Shown piece by piece: positions 15,369 through 21,998 of a stretch of DNA of 32,354 nucleotides. Both the position numbers and the translations under genes were made by a program. The notes below the pieces were generated by a model. It was given only the letters and a program-made list of their open reading frames with translations, did not search any database and had not been told where the DNA came from. Positions within the stretch are counted from its first letter, which is position 1. Every line of letters starts with the position of its first letter. This stretch comes from an uncultured Arthrobacter sp. (GTDB lineage Bacteria > Actinomycetota > Actinomycetes > Actinomycetales > Micrococcaceae): positions 1-32,354 of the forward strand of contig CALMVY010000088.1 in NCBI GenBank assembly GCA_937873245.1, given 5' to 3'.

Positions 15369-15393
15369 TTGTCCCGCGACACACCGGGGACAA
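15369..15393. promoter_or_regulatory. 7-bp inverted repeat upstream of the membrane-protein gene
   Basis: TTGTCCC (15369-15375) and GGGACAA (15387-15393) are perfect complements 11 nt apart. The site ends 26 nt before the -10 element TACGGT, where an activator or repressor could bind. The regulator is unknown. Confidence 0.4.
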
Positions 15394-15419
15394 TGCGGCC
15401 CGGCGCCCCGCATTGCTCA

Positions 15420-15425
15420 TACGGT
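15420..15425 (+). promoter_or_regulatory. -10 element TACGGT of the membrane-protein gene
   Basis: TACGGT is followed by TTTGAT and then the GTG at 15432. This is the same spacing as other leaderless starts here and settles the start of the next gene. Confidence 0.5.
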
Positions 15426-15431
15426 TTTGAT

Positions 15432-16415
15432 GTGGACTTCCCTCTTAGCAGCTCTGTGATCCTTGTCATTGCTGTTGCGCTCTGGATTGTGTGGGTTGCT
15501 CCCTACATGCTCCGGAACGGACGCCACCACCTGCAGCCTGCGGGCGAGTTCGTGGCGGACGTCATCGACCTAGAAACAGCCCCGCAAGCCGGAAACGTCA
15601 TGAAGATGGCGACCCAGCAGGAGAATCCCATGACCAGTACCCAGCACACCGTGTCCGGCCCGGGAACCGCCGGGTTCGACGGCGGCCCCAAGCCTGCTGC
15701 CCCCGGTCCGGCATTCAGAATCCGCTACGGCCGATTGGCCCTCGCCCTGGCAGGTCTGCTCGCGCTTCTGACGGGGCTGGTCTCCGCGGTCCTGCGAATT
15801 TTCGGGCTCGGTCCGCTGTGGCTTCCCGTGGCAGCGTTGCTCGGAGCCGGGGCTTCCGTCCTCACGCTCCGCTGGCTCGCGGTCCGGGACCGCCGCCGCA
15901 AAATGAATGCCGCGTTCCGCGCCGCCATGAGCGCGCCGGCACGCCCGGCCCGGTCCGCCCCGGAGCATTCGCCGTTCCGTGAGCCGGCAGGGGAGCGCCG
16001 TGACCGGGTTGAGAGCCCGGTGTTCGACGCCCAGGCGGACGCGGCGGAACGCACACCTGCACCCAAGCCGCTCACTGCCCAGGAACTCCGCCAGGCGGCC
16101 CTGGCGGAAGCCGCGGCCTCGGGCGACACGTCGGTCCGCCGCACTGTGGACTCCCCGGCCGGAGAGGGATCCAGCTGGGAGCCGGTGGAGGTCCCGAAGC
16201 CCACGTATGTGGAGGCGCCGAAAGCCGAACGGGCCGCCCCCGTGCCGCTCGATCTGCCGGAGTCCCCAAAGGCCCTCGGAAAGCCGTCGCTCAAGCAGGG
16301 CCTTCCGCAGCCCCTGACCGGCAGCCTCGGCACGGATTCCGAGCCGAAACCTTTGGGCAAGGCGCAGAGCGCCCTCAGCAACCTGGACGATGTCCTGCAG
16401 CGACGCCGGGCCTGA
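15432..16415 (+). CDS. membrane protein, probable counterpart of Rv0996
   Basis: A 327-residue protein that I cannot assign a function. It has one N-terminal transmembrane helix (about residues 7-25, SSSVILVIAVALWIVWVAPY), a loop, and a helical pair at about 101-121 and 129-149. A basic RDRRRKMNAAF then begins a long disordered cytoplasmic tail rich in Pro, Ala, Glu and Arg, ending in the hydrophobic/basic motif NLDDVLQRRRA. The placement after galU and a rimJ-like gene matches the membrane protein Rv0996 of M. tuberculosis. The GTG at 15432 is preferred over a TTG at 15369, because the -10 element sits 6 nt upstream and the hydrophobic segment begins straight after. A hairpin terminator follows. 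Confidence 0.75.
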   Translation: MDFPLSSSVILVIAVALWIVWVAPYMLRNGRHHLQPAGEFVADVIDLETAPQAGNVMKMATQQENPMTSTQHTVSGPGTAGFDGGPKPAAPGPAFRIRYGRLALALAGLLALLTGLVSAVLRIFGLGPLWLPVAALLGAGASVLTLRWLAVRDRRRKMNAAFRAAMSAPARPARSAPEHSPFREPAGERRDRVESPVFDAQADAAERTPAPKPLTAQELRQAALAEAAASGDTSVRRTVDSPAGEGSSWEPVEVPKPTYVEAPKAERAAPVPLDLPESPKALGKPSLKQGLPQPLTGSLGTDSEPKPLGKAQSALSNLDDVLQRRRA

Positions 16416-16427
16416 ACCGATACCTTG

Positions 16428-16461
16428 AGCCCCGGGCAGCCAGCAATGGCCGCCCGGGGCT
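16428..16461 (+). terminator. hairpin terminator with short T-tract
   Basis: AGCCCCGGGC pairs with GCCCGGGGCT (16428-16437 with 16452-16461) around 14 nt and is followed by TT. It lies 12 nt after the stop of the membrane-protein gene. Confidence 0.7.
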
Positions 16462-16527
16462 TTGCTGTGTCCCGTACGTCCGGTGGCCGGCAGAGGTCCA
16501 ATGCGGCCAGTATCCGGCGCAGCCCGG

Positions 16528-16533
16528 TAGCCT
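16528..16533 (+). promoter_or_regulatory. -10 element TAGCCT of the NmrA-like gene
   Basis: TAGCCT ends 6 nt before the ATG at 16540; a leaderless transcript is predicted. Confidence 0.5.
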
Positions 16534-16539
16534 CAGGGC

Positions 16540-17340
16540 ATGACACGAATTTGCGTTGCCGGCGGAACCGGCCAGGTGGGCCGCGAAGTGGTGCGGCAGG
16601 CTCTTGCCCGGGGGCACGAAGTGGCGGCCCTCAGCCGGAACCCGCCTCCCGCCGGTGCCCCCGCCCGGATACCTGGCGCGGAATACTTCCCCGCCGACGT
16701 CACCACTGGCGAGGGGCTGACGGCGGCGCTGGCCGGAGCCGACGTCGTCATCGACTGCCTGGAAGGACGCTCCGGGAAGGACCTGAAAAACTTCGCCGAC
16801 GGCGGCGCCCGGCTTCTCGCCGCGGCCCAGGATGCCGAGGTGGCCAGGGCCGTGATGCTGTCGATCATCAATTGTGACCGGAGCAGCTTCGGCTACTACG
16901 CCTCGAAGGCGGCCAAGGAACAGGTCTACGAGCGGTCGGGGCTGGAAACCGTCGCGCTCCGGGCGACGCAGTTCCATTCCCTGCTGGCCACGATGTTCGG
17001 GGCCGGCTCGAAACTGCGGATCATTCCCGTGGTCAAAGGTGCCCGGTTCCAGCCGATTGCTCCTTCCGACGTCGCTGCCGCCTTGCTCGGGGCTGCGCTG
17101 GAACCCTCGGCGGGCCTGCGGCACGACGTGAAAACCGTCGGTGGCCCTGAGATCCTGGGCATGGAGGAGTTTGCCCGGCAGTGGAAGGCCGCCACCGGCT
17201 CCCGTGGCCGCCTCGTGCGGTTCCCGCTGCCCGGTGCGATGGGCAAATACCTGAGTGCGGGGCTGAACCTGGCTCCGGAGCAACGCCACGCCGGTGAGAC
17301 TTTCAGCGGCTGGTTGGCAAAGAACGCGGATAGTTTGTAG
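16540..17340 (+). CDS. NmrA-like NAD(P)-binding oxidoreductase
   Basis: A 266-residue atypical short-chain dehydrogenase. The dinucleotide-binding motif GGTGQVGREV lies at residues 8-17. It is followed by ALSRNPPP (the turn that selects NADP in NmrA proteins), DVVIDCLEG, and YYASKAAKEQ (about residues 127-136), which keeps a YxxxK-like pattern. The C-terminal half includes PIAPSDVAAALLGAALEP and a helical end typical of the family. Such proteins act as NADPH sensors or quinone reductases; the substrate here is unknown. The gene has its own promoter and terminators on both sides, so it is a single-gene unit just upstream of the tRNA. Confidence 0.82.
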   Translation: MTRICVAGGTGQVGREVVRQALARGHEVAALSRNPPPAGAPARIPGAEYFPADVTTGEGLTAALAGADVVIDCLEGRSGKDLKNFADGGARLLAAAQDAEVARAVMLSIINCDRSSFGYYASKAAKEQVYERSGLETVALRATQFHSLLATMFGAGSKLRIIPVVKGARFQPIAPSDVAAALLGAALEPSAGLRHDVKTVGGPEILGMEEFARQWKAATGSRGRLVRFPLPGAMGKYLSAGLNLAPEQRHAGETFSGWLAKNADSL

Positions 17341-17353
17341 CCTAGGGACACCG

Positions 17354-17383
17354 GCAACGCCGTTCCTTCGGGACCGGCGTTGC
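17354..17383 (+). terminator. UUCG-tetraloop hairpin between the NmrA-like gene and tRNA-Ala
   Basis: GCAACGCCG pairs with CGGCGTTGC (9 bp), then after one T/C mismatch TCC pairs with GGA around the loop TTCG. It starts 14 nt after the stop codon and ends 3 nt before the tRNA. There is no T-tract. Confidence 0.65.
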
Positions 17384-17386
17384 TCC

Positions 17387-17459
17387 GGGGCTATAGCTCA
17401 GTTGGTAGAGCGCTTCGTTCGCATCGAAGAGGTCAGGAGTTCGAATCTCCTTAGCTCCA
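17387..17459 (+). tRNA. tRNA-Ala(CGC)
   Basis: A complete 73-nt cloverleaf. The acceptor GGGGCTA pairs with TAGCTCC with one G-T pair. The D-arm is GCTC/GAGC with loop AGTTGGTA. The anticodon stem CTTCG/CGAAG encloses loop TTCGCAT, giving anticodon CGC for codon GCG. The T-arm is AGGAG/CTCCT with loop TTCGAAT, and the discriminator is A. CCA is not encoded. No duplicated 3' end or integrase gene is seen nearby, so it shows no sign of being used as an attachment site. Confidence 0.96.
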
Positions 17460-17688
17460 CAATTTGCAGGGGTTGTTGAGCCCTTGAATGCGTGAAGTAT
17501 CACCCCGGCAGCAGTGTGCGCGGGACCCTGTCGCGGGGAGGGCCGTGGCTTTTCGTGCCAGCGGTCAGCCGGGAAATAGCTGTTTTGGTTCTCGGCCCAG
17601 GCTTCCCACCAGCTTCCCGCCACCGGTTCGGCGGATGTACGCTCCGCAAACGGCTCTCTGACCCTTAGCTTCCAGGAATTTCGGGTTG
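17460..17688. other. intergenic region after the tRNA
   Basis: There is no gene I can support here. The sequence is less GC-biased than the surrounding genes. It holds only a weak hairpin candidate right after the tRNA (GGGG-TTGTTGAG-CCC, from 17469) and ends at the TATCGTT array. An apparent reading frame on the minus strand is an artefact of the antisense tRNA. Confidence 0.5.
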
Positions 17689-17715
17689 TATCGTTGACTA
17701 TCGTTGTATATCGTT
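17689..17715 (+). promoter_or_regulatory. three TATCGTT direct repeats, 10-bp period, upstream of padR-ABC1
   Basis: TATCGTT occurs at 17689-17695, 17699-17705 and 17709-17715, exactly one helical turn apart. The last copy runs into ATCG-TTCG-CGAT (17710-17721), a short inverted repeat. A TTGACT (17694-17699), a possible -35, lies inside the array. This is a likely operator for the PadR protein encoded just downstream. Confidence 0.6.
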
Positions 17716-17738
17716 CGCGATTCACAAAGGAGTGCATG

Positions 17739-18281
17739 ATGCGTAATTCATACCCGGCAGGCGGATTCCGCGGCAGCAACGTCGACAGCATGTGGCAGGC
17801 CGTTGAGGAGTTGCGTTCGAGGTTTGAGAAGCGCTCGGGTTCCCGCGCGGGGCGGGGCGAGGTGCGGGCGGCGGTGCTCGCACTGCTCGCGGAGCGGCCG
17901 ATGCACGGCTACCAGATCATCCGTGAAATCGAGGAGCGCAGCGGTGGCAGCTGGAAGCCCAGCGCAGGCTCCGTCTACCCGACCCTGCAGTTGCTGGCCG
18001 ATGAGGGATTCATCAGTGCCGAGGAATCCAACGGCCGCAAGATCTACTCGCTGACTGAAGCAGGCCGGGAGGATGTGGCGGGTGCCGATGCGTCAGCGCT
18101 CTGGGACTCGACGGCGCCGGCGTCGGGCACCGGGTTCGCGGCGCTGCCCAAGGCTGGACTCGAGCTCGCGCAGGCCGCGTCGCAGGTGGGACGCACCGGT
18201 ACGCCGGAGCAGGTGCAGGAGGCCGTGACAGTCCTCGACGACGCGCGCCGCCGGCTGTACGCGATCCTCGCCCGGGGCTGA
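17739..18281 (+). CDS. PadR family transcriptional regulator
   Basis: A 180-residue repressor. The winged helix-turn-helix covers about residues 40-105: RAAVLALLAERPMHGYQIIREIEERSGGSWKPSAGSVYPTL is the PadR signature, followed by LADEGFISAEESNGRKIYSLTEAGRE (wing). The C-terminal helical part (about 135-180), QVQEAVTVLDDARRRLYAILA, is the probable dimerisation helix. The ATG at 17739 has AAAGGAG 6 nt upstream; an ATG three bases earlier is equally in frame. A TTG at 17694 would place the operator inside the gene and is rejected. It is followed after 5 bp by the ABC1 kinase gene, so the two form an operon probably repressed by PadR itself. The inducer is unknown. Confidence 0.9.
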   Translation: MRNSYPAGGFRGSNVDSMWQAVEELRSRFEKRSGSRAGRGEVRAAVLALLAERPMHGYQIIREIEERSGGSWKPSAGSVYPTLQLLADEGFISAEESNGRKIYSLTEAGREDVAGADASALWDSTAPASGTGFAALPKAGLELAQAASQVGRTGTPEQVQEAVTVLDDARRRLYAILARG

Positions 18282-18286
18282 CCGGG

Positions 18287-19999
18287 GTGTCGTCGGTTCG
18301 CCGGGACCGCGCAGATCCAGTTGCCGGCGCCGGGGAGCACCGTGCCCGTTACCGCCGCATCCTGCGCTTCGCCGCGTGGCACCTCGCGGTGACCTGGTGG
18401 TTTGAGCTGTTCCTCCCTCGCGTCGGGCTGGTGAAGATCGCCGAGCGCACCAGGGTGAAGAGGATGAGGCTTTTCGCGCAGCGCTTTCATGCTCTCGCGG
18501 TGGACCTCGGCGGTCTGATGATCAAGGTCGGTCAGTTCCTGTCCACCAGGCTAGACGTGCTGCCGCCCGAGATCACGCAGGAACTTGAGGGGCTGCAGGA
18601 TGAGGTGCCCCCTGTTCCCTTCCCGGCGATCCGCGCCCTGGCCGAAGCGGAGCTGGGCGCGACACTGGAGCAGTTATTCGCCTCGGTCGAGGAAACACCG
18701 ATCGCAGCAGCGTCCCTCGGGCAGGCGCACCGGGCAAGGCTCCGCCTGGACGACGCCGCCGACACCGGGCTCGACCGCGTGGTGCTGAAGGTCCAGCGGC
18801 CGGGCATCAATGCCATTGTCGACGTCGACCTGGCGGCATTGCGCAAGGTGGGCGGCTGGCTCAGCCACGTGCGCCTGGTGTCCTCTCGGGCCGACATGCC
18901 CGCCTTGGTCGAGGAATTTGCGCAGACCAGTCTTGAGGAGATCGACTACCTCAATGAGGCGGCGAATTCGGGGCGGTTCGCTGCTGATTTCGCCGACGAC
19001 AGCCGGGTGGAGGTGCCCGACGTCGTCTGGGAACGGAGCACCCGCCGTGTGCTCACCCTCGAAGACGTCACGGCGATCAAGATCACGGACTCGGAGGCAC
19101 TGCTGGCGGCGGGCATCGATCCGGCCCAGGTTGCCCCGGTTTTCGCGGCCGTCATGTTCGACCAAATGTTCGTGAACGGCTTTTTCCACGCCGATCCGCA
19201 CCCGGGCAACATCTTCGTCACGCCGGTGACCGGTCCATCCGTAGAGCGCGCCTGGAAGCTGACCTTTATCGACTTCGGCATGATGGGCGAAGTTCCCGCG
19301 GCCACGCGCAGCGGACTGCGGAAGCTGCTCATCGCCGCCGCTTCCCGTGACGGCAAGGGGTTGATGGCCGCGATCAGCGACGTGGGGGTGTTGGTGCCCT
19401 CGGCCGACACAGTCGAGCTTGAGCGGGCGATGACGCACCTGTTTGCCCGGTTTGGCGGGATGGGCTTTGCAGAGCTCCGTGAGGTGGACCCGCGGGAGTT
19501 CCGGGACTTCGCAGTGGAGTTCGGCGACGTGGTCCGCTCGTTGCCGTTCCAAATGCCGGAGAACTTCCTTCTCATTATCCGGGCGATGTCACTGACATCG
19601 GGTGTGTGCAGCTCCCTGGACTCCCGGTTCAATCTGTGGGACTCGGTGGAACCCTACGCGGCGCAGCTGCTGCGCGACGAGCGAGGCAACATCGCGCAGG
19701 ACGTTGCCCGGCAGGCGCTCGATGCCGCCGGGCTGGCCCTGGGTATGCCGAAACGACTGGATGGACTGCTCACCCGGCTCGAAGACGGTTCACTGGCGGT
19801 TGCCAATCCGCGACTCGAGCGGCAGGTGGGGCGGCTTGACCGCACGATGCAGCGATTGGCATCGGCCCTCATATTTGCCGCCCTGCTCATTGCCGGTGCC
19901 GTGGTCCGTGCCGAGGACACGGTGCTCGGCAATGTCCTGATGATCGCATCGGTGGTCCCGCTGCTGCACGGACTGTGGGCGGGGCGCAGCGGCCTCTGA
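18287..19999 (+). CDS. ABC1/UbiB/AarF family atypical kinase, PadR-linked copy
   Basis: A 570-residue UbiB-type protein kinase-like protein. It shows the KxGQ motif IKVGQFLSTRLDVLPPE (KVGQ at residues 80-83), the Ala-rich loop AAASLGQAHRA in place of a normal P-loop, the VVLKVQRPG lysine, the EIDYLNEAAN segment, the catalytic-type FFHADPHPGNIFV and the metal-binding FIDFGMMGE. The C terminus has two hydrophobic helices (ALIFAALLIAGAVV and VLMIASVVPLLHGLW) that would anchor it to the membrane. UbiB proteins are ATPases needed for biosynthesis or handling of isoprenoid quinones; in this menaquinone-using lineage the substrate is unclear. It is the second gene of the PadR operon, starting with GTG 5 bp after the padR stop. 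A paralogue lies at 23962-25665. Confidence 0.92.
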   Translation: MSSVRRDRADPVAGAGEHRARYRRILRFAAWHLAVTWWFELFLPRVGLVKIAERTRVKRMRLFAQRFHALAVDLGGLMIKVGQFLSTRLDVLPPEITQELEGLQDEVPPVPFPAIRALAEAELGATLEQLFASVEETPIAAASLGQAHRARLRLDDAADTGLDRVVLKVQRPGINAIVDVDLAALRKVGGWLSHVRLVSSRADMPALVEEFAQTSLEEIDYLNEAANSGRFAADFADDSRVEVPDVVWERSTRRVLTLEDVTAIKITDSEALLAAGIDPAQVAPVFAAVMFDQMFVNGFFHADPHPGNIFVTPVTGPSVERAWKLTFIDFGMMGEVPAATRSGLRKLLIAAASRDGKGLMAAISDVGVLVPSADTVELERAMTHLFARFGGMGFAELREVDPREFRDFAVEFGDVVRSLPFQMPENFLLIIRAMSLTSGVCSSLDSRFNLWDSVEPYAAQLLRDERGNIAQDVARQALDAAGLALGMPKRLDGLLTRLEDGSLAVANPRLERQVGRLDRTMQRLASALIFAALLIAGAVVRAEDTVLGNVLMIASVVPLLHGLWAGRSGL

Positions 20000-20030
20000 A
20001 GCCACCGGGCTCTCGCACCGCGCAGCCCGA

Positions 20031-20036
20031 TATCCT
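20031..20036 (+). promoter_or_regulatory. -10 element TATCCT of the YqeY-like gene
   Basis: TATCCT lies 25 nt before the ATG at 20062, giving a short leader that includes the GAGGAG ribosome binding site (20049-20054). Confidence 0.45.
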
Positions 20037-20061
20037 GTCCAGTAACACGAGGAGAACAATC

Positions 20062-20529
20062 ATGACCACCCTGAAAGAACGCCTGCACGCCGACGTCGTC
20101 AGCCACATGAAGGACCGCAACAAGGTCGCGCTCACCACGGTGCGCAACGTCCTGGGTGAAATCGAAACCCGCGAGAAGTCCGGCAAGACCCCGATCGTGC
20201 TGGACGACGCACAGGTGACGTCCCTGCTCCAAAAGGAAGCCGCCAAGCGCCGCGACACGGCCCGCATCTACACCGAGGCGGGGGAGTCCGAGCGGGCCGC
20301 GGCGGAGATCGCCGAAGCCGAAATTATCGAGGCCTACCTGCCGAAGGCGCTGACCGCGGCCGAGGTGGAAGCCATCGTCGACGGGGTCATCGGTGACCTC
20401 ACCGCTGATGGCACCGAACTGACCATGCGCCAGCTGGGCGCAGTCATGAAGCCGGTCACCGCCAAGGTCGCCGGACGCTTCGACGGCAAGGCCGTCAGTG
20501 AGATTGTGCGCAGCCGTATCGCGCAGTGA
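20062..20529 (+). CDS. GatB/YqeY domain protein
   Basis: A 155-residue YqeY-type protein: the helical domain shared with the tail of the GatB amidotransferase subunit, here free-standing. Signatures are MTTLKERLHADVVSHMKDRNK at the start, LTTVRNVLGEIETREKSGK, LLQKEAAKRRDTARIYTEAGE and IIEAYLPKALTAAEVEAIV, ending in KPVTAKVAGRFDGKAVSEIVR. Free YqeY proteins may bind tRNA, but their role is unsettled. The ATG at 20062 has GAGGAG 7 nt upstream and matches the family start. A separate promoter precedes it, so it is not simply part of the PadR operon. Confidence 0.92.
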   Translation: MTTLKERLHADVVSHMKDRNKVALTTVRNVLGEIETREKSGKTPIVLDDAQVTSLLQKEAAKRRDTARIYTEAGESERAAAEIAEAEIIEAYLPKALTAAEVEAIVDGVIGDLTADGTELTMRQLGAVMKPVTAKVAGRFDGKAVSEIVRSRIAQ

Positions 20530-20813
20530 CAGTTGGCCCGGCGCCATACCTCCCAGCTTGGGCGGATGGCTGCCGGCGCCCGCCTGTATCCTGAGAAGGT
20601 ACGTCAGGTGCCAGCCTCGCCACCCTCAGGCGCGCTTCGTGACCGGATGTTTGTCCGCGAAACACTCGACTCGATCACCAGTGCATCGCCGAATCCCCCC
20701 GCAAACTTCAGCTTCCGTCCTCGGATTCTGAGATTGGAACTCTTATCGTCACCGCCGTACCGGGTAGCCCCCTGGAAACCCCGACGCCGACAGCCAAGCC
20801 CCCGCAGGCAGCC
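20530..20813 (+). promoter_or_regulatory. leader region of the methyltransferase gene
   Basis: There is no gene I can support in these 284 bases. A TATCCT hexamer at 20587-20592 is a plausible -10 element, the same hexamer as before the YqeY-like gene. GAGAAGG (20593-20599) lies 8 nt before a GTG at 20608 that opens a 69-codon frame overlapping the methyltransferase start as GTGA, but its Pro/Arg/Ser-rich product looks like noise. A run of six C (20695-20700) is the only notable simple sequence. Confidence 0.4.
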
Positions 20814-21938
20814 GTGACGGCAGAGCCTGCCGTCGTGACGTGGACCGAGGCCGGCCACAGCAGGACGGCCCGATGGCGATCGGCGAACGGACGGCCGGCA
20901 CCCTCGCGCATTGAAGTGGTCACCGACTCCCTGACAGCCGATGACGCGAACCGGATGGCGTCCCAAGGCATTGCGATGCTCTGGCAGGGTGACTTCCACA
21001 ACGCGCGGCAGATCCTCAACGCCCTGGACCGGCGGGTGGGTTCCGGGAAGAAAAAGACCGCTGACAGCCCGGCCGATGAGTTCTACCGGCACCGCCAGTC
21101 CCGCTCGCACCGCGCGCGCGTGCTTGGGCTGCTGCTGGTTCCGCTCCATCCTGGCCCGGTGGTACCGCTCCGCCGCGCTCCGGATATCCGGGCGGCCGCC
21201 GAGGAAGCGTACGGGGACATCGGCGAACCTTCGGTGGTGTCGCTGCATGAGCTTGTCGGGGCAATCGGTGCCCACGAGTGGCGACGGAACGGCGTCTGGG
21301 TCGATGCCCTGCAGGGCCGCATCCATCCGCACTACGGCACCTTCTTCCCGACCCGCAGCGAGTACGTCGACCTGGTGGCCGCCGCTCCGCTGCCGTCTGA
21401 CAAGCTGGCGTTCGACGTCGGAACCGGCACCGGGGTGCTCGCGGCTGTGCTCGCCCGCCGAGGAGTCCACCGCGTGGTGGCGACCGACAACGAACCGCGC
21501 GCGATTGCCTGCGCCAGTGAGAATTTCCGGAATCTAGGGGTCCAGGACCGGGCGGAGGCAGTCCTGACCGACATGTTCCCGCCCGGCCGGGCACCCCTTA
21601 TCGTGTGCAATCCGCCGTGGATCCCGGCCACGCCGCATTCCTCCCTGGACAATGCCGTCTATGACCCCGGCAGCCGGATGCTGTTCCGCTTCCTGAACGA
21701 GCTCTCTGACCATCTGGAACCCGACGGCGAGGGCTGGCTCGTCCTGTCGGACCTGGCCGAGCACCTGGGCCTGCGGTCCCGCGACCAGCTGCTGGGCGCC
21801 ATTGAGGCGGCCGGGCTGAAGGTGCTGGAACGGTCTGACACCAGGCCAACCCACGCCAAGGCATCCGACCGCAACGACCCCCTGTTCGGGGCGCGTGCGG
21901 CCGAAGTCACGTCGCTGTGGCGGCTCGCAACCCGCTAG
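20814..21938 (+). CDS. class I SAM-dependent methyltransferase
   Basis: A 374-residue two-part protein. The N-terminal half (residues 1-190) includes VVTWTEAGHSRTARWRSANG and GIAMLWQGDFHNARQILNAL, a region found in a family of uncharacterised bacterial methyltransferases. The C-terminal Rossmann-fold domain starts around residue 185. SAM motif I is FDVGTGTGVLAAVLARRG (200-217), the acidic loop ATDNEPRAIACASEN follows, and the catalytic NPPW lies at 266-269. NPP(Y/F/W) motifs are used to methylate exocyclic or amide nitrogen, as in PrmC, RlmF or adenine methyltransferases; which substrate applies here is not clear. The GTG at 20814 has no strong ribosome binding site, and the frame is open with no other start codon back to 20643, so the N terminus is uncertain. 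Confidence 0.85.
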   Translation: MTAEPAVVTWTEAGHSRTARWRSANGRPAPSRIEVVTDSLTADDANRMASQGIAMLWQGDFHNARQILNALDRRVGSGKKKTADSPADEFYRHRQSRSHRARVLGLLLVPLHPGPVVPLRRAPDIRAAAEEAYGDIGEPSVVSLHELVGAIGAHEWRRNGVWVDALQGRIHPHYGTFFPTRSEYVDLVAAAPLPSDKLAFDVGTGTGVLAAVLARRGVHRVVATDNEPRAIACASENFRNLGVQDRAEAVLTDMFPPGRAPLIVCNPPWIPATPHSSLDNAVYDPGSRMLFRFLNELSDHLEPDGEGWLVLSDLAEHLGLRSRDQLLGAIEAAGLKVLERSDTRPTHAKASDRNDPLFGARAAEVTSLWRLATR

Positions 21939-21998
21939 TGCCAGGCTCCGCCGCGCGCAACTGCCGTTCCCGACCCCAAAACTGAGAGAGAAACACCA

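Noticed and set aside
17294..17479. A 61-codon plus-strand frame covering the end of the NmrA-like gene and the tRNA
   Set aside because: It contains the whole tRNA-Ala and has no ribosome binding site; the frame is a by-product of the tRNA sequence.
17694..17738. Earlier start of the PadR protein at a TTG (17694)
   Set aside because: It would place the TATCGTT array inside the gene and ignore the AAAGGAG site correctly spaced for the ATG at 17739.
17387..17740. Integrated element using tRNA-Ala as attachment site
   Set aside because: There is no integrase gene, no repeat of the tRNA 3' end within the window and no mobile-element genes to the right; the following genes are ordinary chromosomal families.
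17342..17791. A 149-codon open frame on the minus strand across the tRNA
   Set aside because: Its C-terminal part contains the GAKEIRTPDL-type peptide that arises by translating the antisense of a tRNA gene, a well-known annotation artefact. It also covers the padR operator and start.
20533..20817. A 94-codon frame ending in a GTGA overlap with the methyltransferase gene
   Set aside because: The Pro/Arg/Ser-rich composition and lack of any recognisable feature point to noise. The overlap alone is not enough support.
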